A DNA stretch of 44,158 nt from an uncultured Burkholderiales bacterium (lineage in GTDB: Bacteria; Pseudomonadota; Gammaproteobacteria; Burkholderiales; Burkholderiaceae_C): positions 1 to 44,158 of the forward strand of contig CALMYH010000068.1 in assembly GCA_937873395.1 (NCBI GenBank), read 5' to 3'. How positions within the stretch are numbered: the stretch's first letter is position 1; the number at the start of each line of letters is the position of its first letter. The translations under genes and the position numbers were made by a program. Under the pieces are notes generated by a model, which worked only from the letters and a program-made list of their open reading frames with translations, did no database searches and had not been told where the DNA came from. Below, piece by piece: positions 19,302-31,091 of this stretch.

Positions 19302-20504
19302 TCAAAGCTGTTCGGGTTTCTGCAGCGCCTGCGCCACGGCAGCCAGCAGCTGGCCGCCCAGGTGTCCGTCGCTGGTACGGTGGTCGGCAGCCAGGCTGCA
19401 CTGCACCAGTGGCCGGACCACAAGGGCTCCGTCGACGACCCAGGGACGGTCGGCGACACGCCCGAAACCCACGATGGCCACCTGGGGCGGATAGATCACG
19501 CCCTGCACGCGCTCGGCGCCCCGGTCGCCCAGGCTGGTGACGGTGATGGTCGGATCGGTGAGTTCGGAACTTCGCAGTCCGCCGGCGCGGGCCCGCTGAA
19601 CGAGGTCGCGCAGAGCCGTCATCAGTTGCGGCAGGGACTGCCGGTCGGCATGGCGGATGGCCGGAGCGATCAGCCCACCCCCGCGCAGGGCAACCGCCCA
19701 GCCGATGTGGATCTCCTCGGACGCCACGAGCCGGCCGTCCACGCAGAAACCGTTGAGTTGGGGTACGGCCCGCAGGCCGACTGCCACCGCTTTGAGCAGC
19801 AGCACCGCCGGCAGCAGCCGCTCGGCGGGCGGCCGCTCTCGGTTGTAGGCCTCGATCCAGGACAAGGCCGACCCGACGTCGATCGTCTCGTCGAGGTAGT
19901 AATGGGGAATTTCGCGCTTGGAGCGCGCCATGGCGGTGGCGATGGCCTGGCGCATCTGCGCCGGGTCGAAGCCGACCGGGCGCCGGGCGGCTGCCGGAGA
20001 AACGCGCTCCGTCATCGCCTGTTCGACATCGGCACGGATCACGGCCCCGTCGGCGCCGGTCCCCCTGAGCGCGGCCGTGTCCAGACCGGCCTGGGCGGCG
20101 AGCCAGCGGGCTGCCGGCGAGACACGGACCCGGTCGGCGCCGCGCGATGGCGGCGGCGCCCTCCTGGCCACCGGCTCCGGCGCAGGACGGGCGTCCTGAG
20201 CATCGGCCGTCTGCGGGGAAACTGGCGCAACCGGGCCTGCAGGCGGAGCGGTTGCAGGCGCTCCCGCATCGCCGGGTTGACGCACCCGCGCCAGCACCGC
20301 ACCCACCGGCAAGGTCTGTCCGAGGGGCACCAGATCGTCGATCACGCCTTCCAGAAAGCACTCGACATCGATGGCACCCTTGTGGGTCTCCACCACCGCC
20401 ACCACATCGCCCGAGTGCACCCGGTCACCGGCCTTCACCAGCCATTGCACAACCTGACCGGTCTCCATGTCCGCGCCGAGAGCCGGCATCGTGAATTCGG
20501 CCAT
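19302..20504 (-). CDS. 2-oxoacid dehydrogenase E2 (dihydrolipoamide acyltransferase)
   Basis: Core acyltransferase of a pyruvate/acetoin/branched-chain 2-oxoacid dehydrogenase complex, 400 residues. One lipoyl domain (about 1-75) has its lysine at Lys42 in VETHKGAIDVE; a Pro/Ala linker follows, then a peripheral subunit-binding domain (about 126-162, RVSPAARWLAAQAGLD) and a catalytic domain ending in AADHRTSDG with His375 and Asp379. All catalytic residues are present. It starts two bases after the E1 beta stop and precedes a free acyl carrier protein. No E3 gene lies in the operon, so dihydrolipoamide dehydrogenase must be supplied from elsewhere. Which 2-oxoacid is used cannot be told; pyruvate or acetoin are the best guesses. 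Confidence 0.93.
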   Translation of the reverse strand: MAEFTMPALGADMETGQVVQWLVKAGDRVHSGDVVAVVETHKGAIDVECFLEGVIDDLVPLGQTLPVGAVLARVRQPGDAGAPATAPPAGPVAPVSPQTADAQDARPAPEPVARRAPPPSRGADRVRVSPAARWLAAQAGLDTAALRGTGADGAVIRADVEQAMTERVSPAAARRPVGFDPAQMRQAIATAMARSKREIPHYYLDETIDVGSALSWIEAYNRERPPAERLLPAVLLLKAVAVGLRAVPQLNGFCVDGRLVASEEIHIGWAVALRGGGLIAPAIRHADRQSLPQLMTALRDLVQRARAGGLRSSELTDPTITVTSLGDRGAERVQGVIYPPQVAIVGFGRVADRPWVVDGALVVRPLVQCSLAADHRTSDGHLGGQLLAAVAQALQKPEQL

Positions 20505-20506
20505 GA

Positions 20507-21499
20507 TCAGCCCCGCACCGGCACGATCTCGCGCACCGCCGACACGATATCCGGCACCGACGGCAGGGCTGCCGCTTCCAGGTGCAGGGCGTAGGGCACC
20601 GGCACCTCGCGGCCGCAGACACGCCGCACGGGCGCGTCCAGTTCATAGAGGGCGTCTTCGGCGAGGCGGGCCGCGATCTCGGCCGAGACCGAGCCGCTCT
20701 TCCAGCCTTCGTCGACGATGACCACACGGCGGGTGCGGGAAACGGAAGCCAGCACCGTTTCCATGTCGAGGGGGCGCAACATGCGCAGGTCGACCACCTC
20801 GGCCTCGATGCCCTGCGCCACCAGCTCGGTGGCGGCCTGCAGGCATTTGGGCAGGCTGTTGCCATAGGTCACCAGAGTCACATCGCGACCCTCCCGCCGA
20901 ACCCGGGCGTGTTGCAGGTCGACGGCCTGGACATCGGGGTCGAGTTCGCCCTCGACGTTGTACAGCACGATGTGTTCGAAGATCAGCACCGGGTTGGGGT
21001 CGGCCAGGGCAGCGGCCAGCATGTGGCGCGCGTCCTCGACGGTGCCCGGCACCGCGACCTTGAGGCCCGGAATGTGGGCATACCAGCCTTCCAGGCTGTG
21101 CGAGTGCTGCGCCGCGAGTTGCCGCCCGCCGCCGGTGGCCATGCGGATCACCAGCGGGACGGCGAACTGGCCGCCGGTCATGTGCGGCAAGGTGGCCGCG
21201 TTGTTCATGATCTGGTCCAGCGCCAGCAGGCTGAAATTGCAGGTCATGATCTCGACGATCGGCCGCAGCCCGGCCAGCGCCGCACCGACACCGATGCCGG
21301 TGAATCCGTTCTCGGCCAGCGGGGTGTCGATGATGCGTTGGGCGCCGAACTCTTCCAGCAGGCCCTTGGTCACCCCGTAACACCCTCCATAGTGGCCCAC
21401 GTCCTCGCCCATGACGAAGGTGCGGGGGTCGGCCGACAAGGCGTCGCGCAAGGCCTGGCGGCAGGCCTCGCGGTAGGTCAGGCGCAGGGGGGCGTTCAT
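20507..21499 (-). CDS. 2-oxoacid dehydrogenase E1 component, beta subunit
   Basis: Transketolase-like beta chain of the thiamine-diphosphate E1 heterotetramer, 330 residues from ATG 21499. Family landmarks include [54 protein letters not shown], and in the C-terminal domain [14 protein letters not shown] and [16 protein letters not shown]. Its start overlaps the E1 alpha stop by four bases (ATGA), so the two subunits are translationally coupled in equal amount. The GAGGAGG ribosome site lies inside the end of the alpha gene. A much longer open frame running to 22450 is only the extension of this frame through the alpha gene and is not a gene. Confidence 0.93.
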   Translation of the reverse strand: MNAPLRLTYREACRQALRDALSADPRTFVMGEDVGHYGGCYGVTKGLLEEFGAQRIIDTPLAENGFTGIGVGAALAGLRPIVEIMTCNFSLLALDQIMNNAATLPHMTGGQFAVPLVIRMATGGGRQLAAQHSHSLEGWYAHIPGLKVAVPGTVEDARHMLAAALADPNPVLIFEHIVLYNVEGELDPDVQAVDLQHARVRREGRDVTLVTYGNSLPKCLQAATELVAQGIEAEVVDLRMLRPLDMETVLASVSRTRRVVIVDEGWKSGSVSAEIAARLAEDALYELDAPVRRVCGREVPVPYALHLEAAALPSVPDIVSAVREIVPVRG

Positions 21500-22490
21500 G
21501 CGGCCTCCTCCTGGACGACCCGTTCCATGAGGACAAACCGCTCCAGGTCGTCCAAGGGTTCCAGGGTCCCCGCCTCGGCAAATGCCACGGCGTCGGCGAT
21601 TTCGTTGTCCACCGACTGTTCGATCGCTGCCAGCTGCGTGTCGTTGGCCTGGTGGTTGTCCAGCATCCACTGGCGCAGGCGGGCGAGCGGATCGATGCGT
21701 CGCCACTGTTCGACTTCTTCCCGGCTGCGATAGGCTTGGGTGTCGAACATGGAATGGGCACGGAAGCGGTAGGTCCGCGCCTCCAGCAGGACCGGGCCCT
21801 GCCCCTGACGAATGTGGGTGACGGCGCGCCGCGCTGCGGCCTCCATCTGTACCGGGTCCATGCCGTCGACCTGCTCGGCCGTCATCCGGTAGGCGGCTGC
21901 CTTGCGCCAGATGTCGGTTTCCGCGTCCGATTCGGCCAGCGGCACGCCCATCGCGTAAAGGTTGTTCTCGCACACGAACAGCACCGGCAGCTTCCACAGC
22001 TGCGCCAGGTTCAGGGTTTCGTGGAACACGCCTTCGGCCACCGCACCCTCGCCGAAGAAACAGGCGGTGACCGCGCCGGGGCGCAGACGCTGGTCGGCCA
22101 TGGCAATGCCGGCCGCCAGCGGCAGGCCGCCGCCCACGATGGCGTTGCCACCATAGAAGCGGTGTTCGCGGCTGAACAGGTGCATCGATCCGCCCCGCCC
22201 CAGGCAACAACCTTCCCGTTTGCCCAGCATCTCGGCCATCAGGGGGCGCATCGGCACCCCGTGCGCGAGGGCCTGGCCATGTTCGCGATAGGTGGCCACG
22301 ATGGCGTCCCGAGGCTCCAGCGCGGCCGCCACGCCGACCGCGACGGCCTCCTCGCCATCGTACAGGTGCAGAAAGCCTCGAATCTTCTGCGCCTGGTAGA
22401 GCTCCACGCACTTGGCCTCGAAACGCCGGATGCGCAGCATCTGGCGCCACAGGTGCAGCAAGTGTTCACGATCGAGATGGATCTTGTCGG

Positions 22491-22494
<4 letters not shown>
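21496..22494 (-). CDS. 2-oxoacid dehydrogenase E1 component, alpha subunit
   Basis: Thiamine-diphosphate-binding chain of 332 residues, of the PdhA/AcoA type. It shows [21 protein letters not shown], the [12 protein letters not shown] loop, GRGGSMHLF, and the thiamine motif starting at [15 protein letters not shown] and ending at CENN, where the usual GDG is [12 protein letters not shown] near residue 270 is the phosphorylation-loop region of eukaryotic homologues. The start overlaps the acetyl-CoA synthetase stop by four bases. The GRGGSMH and [17 protein letters not shown] stretches favour a pyruvate or acetoin dehydrogenase over a branched-chain enzyme, but this is a judgement by eye. Confidence 0.93.
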
Positions 22495-24272
<1,778 letters not shown>

Positions 24273-24274
24273 GC

Positions 24275-25063
24275 TCAATCCTCCGACTTGGCGGCGCCCG
24301 GAACGCCCGGCTGCCGGTTCAACAGGCGCCCCAGCAGATCCATGGGCAACGGGAACACGATGGTGGAGGCGCGGTCGCCGGCCACCTGGGTCATGGTCTG
24401 CAGGTAGCGCAGCTGCATGGCCTCGGGCTGCGCCGACAACATCTGCGCGGCCTCCAACAAGGCGACAGCCGCCTGCTTCTCGCCTTCGGCATGGATCACC
24501 TTGGCCCTTCGTTCACGTTCGGCTTCGGCCTGACGCGCTATCGCCCGCACCATCGACTCGTTCAGGTCGATGTGCTTGATCTCGACATTGGTCACCTTGA
24601 TGCCCCAGGCATCGGTCTGGGAGTCCAGAATCTGCTGCACATCCAGGTTCAGGCGCTCGCGTTCGGCCAGCATTTCGTCGAGCTCGTGCTTGCCCAGGAC
24701 CACCCGCAAGGTGGTCTGGGCCAGTTGGCTGGTGGCCATGAGGTAGTTCTCGACCTGGATGATGGCCTTCTGGGGGTCGATGACCCGAAAGAACACCACC
24801 GCATTGACCTTGACCGAGACGTTGTCGCGCGAGATCACGTCCTGCGGTTCCACGTCCATGGTCACCACGCGAAGGTCGACCCGAACCATCTGCTGCAGGC
24901 CCGGGATGACGATCACCAGGCCGGGGCCCTTGACCTTCCAGAACCGCCCCAGCTGGAAAACCACGCCTCGTTCGTATTCGCGCAGGATGCGAAACGAGGC
25001 ACCCAGCAGCACCAGGACCAGAGGCAGCAGAATGCCGCCCACACCGATGTTGAAATCCAGCAT
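24275..25063 (-). CDS. Slipin (stomatin-like SPFH/band 7 membrane protein)
   Basis: Membrane scaffold protein of 262 residues. One N-terminal membrane helix ([16 protein letters not shown]) is followed by [22 protein letters not shown], which is the start of the SPFH domain, [24 protein letters not shown], and a C-terminal coiled-coil/oligomerisation part with [20 protein letters not shown]. These are typical of bacterial slipins, which form large ring assemblies and mark membrane microdomains. The ATG overlaps the nfeD stop by one base (TGATG). Pairing of slipin and NfeD is widely conserved; linkage to acetyl-CoA synthetase and a 2-oxoacid dehydrogenase is not something I know. Confidence 0.93.
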   Translation of the reverse strand: MLDFNIGVGGILLPLVLVLLGASFRILREYERGVVFQLGRFWKVKGPGLVIVIPGLQQMVRVDLRVVTMDVEPQDVISRDNVSVKVNAVVFFRVIDPQKAIIQVENYLMATSQLAQTTLRVVLGKHELDEMLAERERLNLDVQQILDSQTDAWGIKVTNVEIKHIDLNESMVRAIARQAEAERERRAKVIHAEGEKQAAVALLEAAQMLSAQPEAMQLRYLQTMTQVAGDRASTIVFPLPMDLLGRLLNRQPGVPGAAKSED

Positions 25064-26541
25064 CACGACGTCTCCTTTTCCGAACCAGGGGAATCCTCTT
25101 CGAGCGGTGCCACGTGCAGCACCAGGCCGTCCACACGCAGCACCCGCACCCGTTGCCCGCTGACCAGCGCCTGTCCGGAGCACACCACGTGCCAGCGCTC
25201 ACCGGCCACCTGTGCCCAGGCCTGGGTACCTTCCACCACGGTGACCTCGCCCAAAGCACCCACCAGACCCTCGGCACCACTGACCACCCTTGCCCGACGC
25301 GCCCGCAAGGCCATGCTGCCCCCCAGAAGCACTGCCGCACCGGCCGTCAGCGAGATGCCGAACAGCAGCGGCAGCGGCACGCCCATGCCGGGCACCTCGC
25401 GGTCGAACAGCAACAGGCCACCGGCCATGAAGGCAATGACACCACCCACGCCGAGCACACCGAAAGCCGGCGTGAGGAGCTCGGCCGCCAGCAGCGCAAA
25501 ACCCAGCAGGATCAGGGCCAGCGCGGCGTAGTTCACCGGCAGCAGCTGCAAGGCGAACATCGCCAGCAACAGGCAGATGGCGCCCACCGTGCCGGGAATG
25601 CCGAACCCGGGCGAGGAGAACTCGAACATCAACCCGTAAACACCGATCATCAGCAGGATGAGGGCGAAGCTGGGGTTGGCAATCACCCCCAGCAAGCGGT
25701 GGCGCCAGTCGGGCGGCTGCATGACCACCGTCAGGCCGGAGGTGGCCAGCCGGATTTCGCCCTGGGCGGTCCGGATGCTGCGGCCATCGATCTGCTGCAG
25801 CAGGTCGGACAGATCCCGGGCCACCAGATCAACCACCCTCTGATCCAGGGCCTCTGCCGCTGTCAGGCTGACCGCTTCGCGCACCGCCCGCTCGGCCCAT
25901 TCGGCATTGCGCCCGCGCTCCTTGGCCAGCCCCCGGATGAAGGCCGCCGCATCGTTGACCTGCTTGGCGGTCATGGCGTCTGCCGGTGAAGCCGCTGGCC
26001 CGGGCTTCTCTTTGTCTCCCTCTTCCTTGCCTCCGGCCGGAGCTGTCGGTTGAGGCGCCCCCGGCATTCCGATGGCCACCGGCGTGGCTGCGCCCAGCGT
26101 GGTGGCCGGCGCCATGGCCGCGACATGACTGGCGTAAAGGATATACGTGCCCGCGCTGGCTGCGCGGGCGCCGGCCGGTGTCACGTAGGTCACCACCGGT
26201 ACGGGGGACGCCATGATGGCCTGGATGATCTGGCGCATCGACAGGTCCAACCCGCCCGGCGTGTCCATCTGCAGGACCACGAGCACGGCCCCGTTCCGCC
26301 TGGCCTGCTCCAGACCCCGCACGACGTAGTCGGCCGTGGCAGGGCCGATCGCCCCCTCGATGCTGAGCACCGGCGCGGTGGCGGATCGGGCAGACGGCAG
26401 GCCGGGATACAAGCAACCCAGCAGCGCCAGCGCGATCGGCAGCCACAATCGCACCCTGCACGCGTGCGCTGAAGCCGCGAAATGCCTGAGAAGCAAGAAG
26501 GACTGCCGCAAGACCTGTCTCCTGTCTTGGGGTCTGACCAT
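25063..26541 (-). CDS. nfeD: NfeD-family membrane protein with ClpP-like serine protease domain (NfeD1b)
   Basis: Long-form NfeD of about 492 residues. A basic N-terminus and hydrophobic helix ([13 protein letters not shown]) form a signal sequence or anchor. The ClpP-fold protease domain has [17 protein letters not shown] and the AASAGTYI segment holding the probable catalytic serine; a lysine in MTAKQVND fits the second member of the Ser-Lys dyad. Between them is an unusual Pro/Gly/Lys/Glu-rich insert (about 30 residues, 25987-26075). Four or so membrane helices and a C-terminal OB-fold ([14 protein letters not shown] to [10 protein letters not shown]) follow. In archaea this protease cuts stomatin, so it likely acts on the slipin encoded next. 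The start is uncertain: ATG 26541 is preferred over 26613. Confidence 0.9.
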   Translation of the reverse strand: MVRPQDRRQVLRQSFLLLRHFAASAHACRVRLWLPIALALLGCLYPGLPSARSATAPVLSIEGAIGPATADYVVRGLEQARRNGAVLVVLQMDTPGGLDLSMRQIIQAIMASPVPVVTYVTPAGARAASAGTYILYASHVAAMAPATTLGAATPVAIGMPGAPQPTAPAGGKEEGDKEKPGPAASPADAMTAKQVNDAAAFIRGLAKERGRNAEWAERAVREAVSLTAAEALDQRVVDLVARDLSDLLQQIDGRSIRTAQGEIRLATSGLTVVMQPPDWRHRLLGVIANPSFALILLMIGVYGLMFEFSSPGFGIPGTVGAICLLLAMFALQLLPVNYAALALILLGFALLAAELLTPAFGVLGVGGVIAFMAGGLLLFDREVPGMGVPLPLLFGISLTAGAAVLLGGSMALRARRARVVSGAEGLVGALGEVTVVEGTQAWAQVAGERWHVVCSGQALVSGQRVRVLRVDGLVLHVAPLEEDSPGSEKETS

Positions 26542-26597
26542 GGGCACAGACCTGTTTGTCTGCTGACATGGTCGCCAATCAGGGGGCGCGTGTCCAG

Positions 26598-26626
26598 AGC
26601 CGGGGCCACTCAATCGGCCCCAGGCT
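26598..26626. terminator. Hairpin between the OYE gene and nfeD, possible terminator
   Basis: GGGGCC (26602-26607) and GGCCCC (26616-26621) form a stem with an eight-base loop, extended by AGCC/GGCT across a one-base bulge. There is no T run, so termination is only suggested by its position downstream of the Old Yellow Enzyme stop codon on the minus strand. Confidence 0.35.
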
Positions 26627-26693
26627 GATGCAAGTCAAGGAAATAAGCCTTGAACGGCCACGGGCGCGCACCGCAGGCGCCCGACGCGGCCCC

Positions 26694-27794
26694 TCAGTTC
26701 AGTGCCGGGTAGTCGGTGTAACCTTGTTCGCCGCCACCGTAGAAGGTCTTGCGGTCGGGTGTGTTGTACGGCCCACCCCGGCGCAGGCGCTCGACCAGGT
26801 CCGGGTTGGCGATGAAGGGTTTGCCGAAGGCGACCAGATCGGCACCCTCCGCCAGCGCCTGGCGGGCCAGCGACAGGTCGTAGCCGTTGTTGACCATCCA
26901 GGCCCCCTGCCCGCCCGCCGCCCGCCAGGCGCTTCGCAGCGCCGGGTAGTCGAACGGCCGCTCGGGCAACTCGCGCGGGCCGCCGGTCGCTCCTTCGATC
27001 ACATGCACATAGGCCAGCCCCATCGGACCCAGCTTGCGCACCAAGTATTCGAACAGCGGCTGTGGATCGGCATCGATCACATCGTTGGCCGGGGTCACCG
27101 GCGACAGCCGGATGCCGACCCGGCCACCGCCAATGGCTTGTGTCACCGCCTGCATCACCTCCAGCAGCAGGCGGGCCCGGTTTTCGATGGAGCCTCCGTA
27201 AGCGTCGGTGCGGTGGTTGCTGCCGGTCTTGAGGAACTGGTCCAGCAGGTAGCCATTGGCCGCGTGCACCTCGATGCCGTCGAAACCGGCTTCGACAGCC
27301 GCCAGCGCCGCACGCCGGTAGTCGTCGACGATGCCCGGCAGCTCATCGATGGCCAGAGCCCGGGGTTCCGACGTGTCGACAAAGGTCGGCACCCCGTCGC
27401 GGATCAGCACGGTCTTGGTGTTGGCCCGGATGGCCGAGGGCGCCACCGGCGCGCCGCCACCGGGCTGCAGCTCGTTGTGCGAGACGCGGCCCACGTGCCA
27501 GAGCTGGGTCACGATGCGCCCGCCGGCTTCATGCACCGCCGTGGTCACCTGTCGCCAGCCCGCCAGCTGCTCAGGGGCATACAGGCCGGGCACGTCCGCA
27601 TAGCCCTGCCCCTGGTGGCTGATGGCTGTGGCCTCGGTGATGATCAGGCCGGCGCTCGCGCGCTGGCGGTAGTAGGTGGCCATGGCCTGCGTGGGCACCG
27701 CACCGGGGGCGCGGTTGCGCGTCAGGGGCGCCATCACGATGCGGTTGGACAGGCTCAGATCGCCGGCGGTGACCGGCTCAAACAGGTCGCTCAT
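26694..27794 (-). CDS. nemA: Old Yellow Enzyme-family alkene reductase
   Basis: FMN- and NAD(P)H-dependent ene-reductase of 366 residues, of the NemA/pentaerythritol tetranitrate reductase type. Evidence includes NRIVMAPLTRNRA at the start, TEATAISHQGQGY, QLWHVGRVSH, the active-site VHAANGYLLDQFLK with the His-x-x-Asn pair, NHRTDAYGGSIENRARLLLE, and GRPF-like VAFGKPFIANPDLVERL at the end. Such enzymes reduce activated double bonds and nitro compounds; the natural substrate is usually unknown. It is read in the same direction as nfeD but is separated from it by about 150 bases and a hairpin. Confidence 0.94.
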   Translation of the reverse strand: MSDLFEPVTAGDLSLSNRIVMAPLTRNRAPGAVPTQAMATYYRQRASAGLIITEATAISHQGQGYADVPGLYAPEQLAGWRQVTTAVHEAGGRIVTQLWHVGRVSHNELQPGGGAPVAPSAIRANTKTVLIRDGVPTFVDTSEPRALAIDELPGIVDDYRRAALAAVEAGFDGIEVHAANGYLLDQFLKTGSNHRTDAYGGSIENRARLLLEVMQAVTQAIGGGRVGIRLSPVTPANDVIDADPQPLFEYLVRKLGPMGLAYVHVIEGATGGPRELPERPFDYPALRSAWRAAGGQGAWMVNNGYDLSLARQALAEGADLVAFGKPFIANPDLVERLRRGGPYNTPDRKTFYGGGEQGYTDYPALN

Positions 27795-27857
27795 GGGCAG
27801 AGGGTGGGCAGAGTCAATGATGGGCGCATTGTGTCCGCCACCATGGGCTCCTGTCTG

Positions 27858-28751
27858 TCACCCCCGCAATGCCCCCGCAACGGCGTTTGCAATGCTCACC
27901 GCATTGGTCGGGTGCGCCACGGCATCGGTGCTCCAGAACGCGCCCACCCCGGCCTGGTGTATTCGCGCCAGCGCGGCCTCTTCCAGCAGGGCATGGGTCA
28001 CCGCCACGTCGACCGAGCGGGCACCAGCGGCCTTCAGCAGTTCGGCAGCCCGCACCAGGGTCTGACCGGAGCTGGCCACGTCGTCGATCAGGACCACCGC
28101 CTCGCCGGCCAGCGCCATCTTGGGCAACACGATGTCAACCTCCCGGTCGCCATGGCGGGTCTTGTGACAGACGGCATGCTTCCAGCCATGCAGACGCGCC
28201 GCGCTGGCCACCCATTGCAGGGACTCCTCGTCAGGACCCAGCAGCACCACCGGTCCGCGCACACGCGCGATGTGCTCGGCCAGCAGGGGCGCACCACTGA
28301 GTACCACGGCCCGCGCCACCGGCACCGCCTCCTGCAGGGTGGCCACGCGATGCAGGTGGGGGTCGACCGTGATCACCGCATCGAACAGCCCGGCCAGAAA
28401 GCGCCCGACAATGCGCTGGCTGACCGCCTCGCCCGGCCGGAAGGCCATGTCCTGGCGCATGTAACCCAGGTAAGGGGCCACCAGGGTCAGCTCTTGCGCG
28501 CCCAGGTCCCGAGCCGTCTGCGCCACCAGCAGCAGCTCCACCAGCTTTTCGTTCGGCTGGTGCAGGCCACGCCAGACCACCACCCGGGCCGGCAACGCAG
28601 GCGGCAGGCACAGGCGCAGCTCGCCGTCCGGGAAGCGGTGGCGTTCAATGGCCAGCGCCGCCAATCCGGCCGAACTGGCCACCGCCGTGGCAAGGGCCTG
28701 CTCCTCGGGCACGTACAGCAGCGCACCGCCGGTCTCGCGAGTTGGCTGCAT
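27858..28751 (-). CDS. prs: Ribose-phosphate pyrophosphokinase-like protein
   Basis: PRPP synthetase-family protein of 297 residues. It shows RFPDGELRL near the N-terminus, PYLGYMRQDMAFRPGEAVSQ for ATP binding, the VDPHLHR metal/ribose-phosphate segment, a flexible-loop HKTRHGDREV, and the PRPP loop LIDDVASSGQTL. Loop sequences differ from the housekeeping bacterial enzyme (KRR and DDIIDTGGT) and look closer to archaeal class III enzymes; this is by eye. It begins three bases after the DeoA-family gene, so the two form an operon. It probably links ribose phosphates released by that phosphorylase to PRPP, but it could be an inactive or altered-specificity paralogue of the main Prs. Confidence 0.85.
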   Translation of the reverse strand: MQPTRETGGALLYVPEEQALATAVASSAGLAALAIERHRFPDGELRLCLPPALPARVVVWRGLHQPNEKLVELLLVAQTARDLGAQELTLVAPYLGYMRQDMAFRPGEAVSQRIVGRFLAGLFDAVITVDPHLHRVATLQEAVPVARAVVLSGAPLLAEHIARVRGPVVLLGPDEESLQWVASAARLHGWKHAVCHKTRHGDREVDIVLPKMALAGEAVVLIDDVASSGQTLVRAAELLKAAGARSVDVAVTHALLEEAALARIHQAGVGAFWSTDAVAHPTNAVSIANAVAGALRG

Positions 28752-28754
28752 GAC

Positions 28755-30320
28755 TCAGAACTCCACAAACACCTGCGGCATCTGCTCGGGTGCTCCGATG
28801 CGGTAGCCGCTGTGGCGCACACAGGCCTGGCGCGCAAATTCCAGGTCTGACGGGTAGGCGGCGTGCACCCGGTACAGGGGCTCGCCCCGCCGCACCGTTT
28901 CGCCCAGCTTGCGCAGCAGGTCGACCCCGGCGGCCTTGACCTTGGGCGCTCCCGCCAGGCGCGCAATCTGCGCGACCTGCAGGTTGTCGATGCCGATGAC
29001 GGTGCCGTCGGCATCCGCCGGCACATCGAAGCTCAACGCACCCAAGGGCGGATGCTGGTGCTTGAAGCCGCGCCCGCCCTGGGCCTCGATGATGGCCCGC
29101 ATGCGGGCCAGCGCCCGACCCGAGTCCAGGATGTCGCGCGCGATGTGAAAGCCGTCGCCACCCCGCACATCCGGGCTGCATTCGATGATGCGGCCGGCCA
29201 GGCGCAGCGATTTCTGCCGCAGGTCATCCGGCGCCGCCGGGTCGTTTTCCAGCACCTGCATCACGTCGCGCGCTTCCAGCATGGGGCCGATGCCGCGCCC
29301 GATGGGCTGGCGGCCATCGGTGATCACCACGTCCAGCGACAGGTGCATGCGCTGCGCCACATACTCGAACAGTCGGCGCAGGCGTTGGGCCTCGGGCATG
29401 GAGCGCACCTTGGCGGTCGGCCCGATCGGGATATCCAGCACCAGGTGGGTCGCACCGGCCGCGATCTTCTTGGACAGGATGGAAGCCACCATCTGGCCGG
29501 GCGAGTCGATGGACAGGGGGCGTTCGACAGAGATCAGCACGTCATCGGCCGGAGACAGGTCGGCCGTGCCCCCCCAGGCCAGACAGCCCCGGTGGGCACG
29601 CACGATGTCGGTCAGATGATCGAACGGCAGTTCCACATTGGCCAGCACCTCCATGGTGTCGGCCGTGCCGGCCGGCGACGTGATGGCGCGTGACGAGGTC
29701 TTGGGAAACACCAGGCCATAGGCCGCCACGATGGGCACCACCAGCATGGAGGTGCGGTTGCCGGGAATGCCACCGATGCAGTGCTTGTCGACCACCAGCG
29801 GCTCGCGCCAGTCCAGCCGTCGGCCCGACGCCACCATGGCCTCGCTCAGGAAATACACCTCCTCCCGGTCCAGCTCGCTGCGGTTGCAGGCCACCACAAA
29901 GGCGGTCAGTTCGATCTTGGAATAGCGCAGGTCCGCGATGTCGCGAACGATGGCCCGAAAATCCTCGCGACCCAGGCGCTCGCCGTTGATCTTGCGAAAC
30001 AGGGCCGGAATCGACTCCGGGGGCTCAGCCTGCGAGACCGTGGCCAGGTGCCCGTCGGGCACCTGCAACTGGGCAAACGCATCTTCAGACACACCGAGCT
30101 CGTCGCAGCCGACGATGCGCTCGTCGTCCACCACATTCAGCGTGGCCAGGATGCGCCGACCATTGGCCCGCACTTCCACCTTGGACAGGGCCTGAAAGCC
30201 CTCGGCCCGGTAGACGGCGCAGTCGCGGTGCAGGTAGGCGACGTTTTCGTGGTACGTGTCAATCGCCACCCGGCGCAGGCTCAGCGTGCCGGTGGCATGG
30301 TCGGGGTTTTCTCGGGACAT
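28755..30320 (-). CDS. deoA: Thymidine phosphorylase-family protein, AMP phosphorylase-like
   Basis: Nucleoside/nucleotide phosphorylase of 521 residues, about 80 longer than E. coli DeoA. The N-terminal extension ([22 protein letters not shown]) resembles the small extra domain of archaeal AMP phosphorylases. The core has [42 protein letters not shown], the phosphate-loop serines and threonines, and a C-terminal barrel-sandwich region ([28 protein letters not shown]). Archaeal relatives turn AMP, CMP or UMP plus phosphate into base and ribose 1,5-bisphosphate. The bacterial family is often annotated as putative thymidine phosphorylase. The adjacent PRPP-synthetase-like gene supports a nucleotide salvage role. 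Substrate is inferred, not shown. Confidence 0.9.
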   Translation of the reverse strand: MSRENPDHATGTLSLRRVAIDTYHENVAYLHRDCAVYRAEGFQALSKVEVRANGRRILATLNVVDDERIVGCDELGVSEDAFAQLQVPDGHLATVSQAEPPESIPALFRKINGERLGREDFRAIVRDIADLRYSKIELTAFVVACNRSELDREEVYFLSEAMVASGRRLDWREPLVVDKHCIGGIPGNRTSMLVVPIVAAYGLVFPKTSSRAITSPAGTADTMEVLANVELPFDHLTDIVRAHRGCLAWGGTADLSPADDVLISVERPLSIDSPGQMVASILSKKIAAGATHLVLDIPIGPTAKVRSMPEAQRLRRLFEYVAQRMHLSLDVVITDGRQPIGRGIGPMLEARDVMQVLENDPAAPDDLRQKSLRLAGRIIECSPDVRGGDGFHIARDILDSGRALARMRAIIEAQGGRGFKHQHPPLGALSFDVPADADGTVIGIDNLQVAQIARLAGAPKVKAAGVDLLRKLGETVRRGEPLYRVHAAYPSDLEFARQACVRHSGYRIGAPEQMPQVFVEF

Positions 30321-30362
30321 GCATCAACGATACACCGGCGCAGGCCGGGTGAGCGCTGGCGC

Positions 30363-31082
30363 TTACCCCACCACCAGCCGGATGGCCGGCAACACGGCCT
30401 GCGACTCGCTGCGCCGCTCCAGCGCCAGGCGCATGTTCATCTGGGCCACCTCGGTGTGCTCGGTGGCCAGGGCCTGGGCCCGGGCACCCTCACCCCGGCG
30501 CAGGGCGTCGACCAGCATGTGGTGCTGGCGGTGCGCGTAGCGCATCCAGTCCAGGTCCTTGTCCAGGGTGCCCTGCATGGGCAACATCGCCGATGCCGGC
30601 GCAAACGGCAGCCGGTCGTTCTGGGCCACGGCCCGCTGCAGCGCGCGGTTGCCACAGGCCTGCAGGATGAGCGCGTGGAAGCGGTCGTTCATGCGCGCAT
30701 AGTCGGCGTAGCTGTCGATGTCCAGCGCCTGGGTGCCCAGCAACCGGTCACCCTCGTCCAGGCAGGCCTGCAAGTCACCCTGCAAGGCCCGGGATACACC
30801 GTGCTCGGCCACCAGCCGTGCCGCCATGCCCTCCAGGTGCCCGCGCACCGCAATGGCATCACAGACCTCCTGCGCGGTGTAGGGCCGCACCTGCAGCTTG
30901 CCGGTCTCGGTGGCCTCCAGCAGGCCCTCCTGCTCCAGCTGCACCAGCGCCGCCCGCACCGGCGTGCGAGATGCCCCCAGGCGCTGGGCCAGCTGTTGTT
31001 CGGCCAGGTGCTGCCCGGGCGGAAACACACCGCTGAGGATCAGGTCCCGCAACTGCATCAACACGGTTTCTTGCAAGCTCAT
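30363..31082 (-). CDS. GntR-family transcriptional regulator (FadR/FCD subfamily), divergent from Rieske operon
   Basis: Regulator of 239 residues from ATG 31082 (MSLQETVLMQLRDLIL). The winged helix-turn-helix has SGVFPPGQHLAEQQLAQRLGASRTPVRAAL and the wing GLLEATETGKLQVRPY; an FCD ligand domain follows (about 80-215), with the MNDRFHALIL and RQHHMLVDAL helices typical of metal- or carboxylate-binding FCD domains. It is divergent from the Rieske oxygenase gene, and a perfect 16-bp palindrome lies between the two. It is therefore the likely repressor of the oxygenase operon and of itself. An alternative start at 31106 lies closer to the palindrome and is less likely. Confidence 0.92.
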   Translation of the reverse strand: MSLQETVLMQLRDLILSGVFPPGQHLAEQQLAQRLGASRTPVRAALVQLEQEGLLEATETGKLQVRPYTAQEVCDAIAVRGHLEGMAARLVAEHGVSRALQGDLQACLDEGDRLLGTQALDIDSYADYARMNDRFHALILQACGNRALQRAVAQNDRLPFAPASAMLPMQGTLDKDLDWMRYAHRQHHMLVDALRRGEGARAQALATEHTEVAQMNMRLALERRSESQAVLPAIRLVVG

Positions 31083-31091
31083 GCCTTCAAC

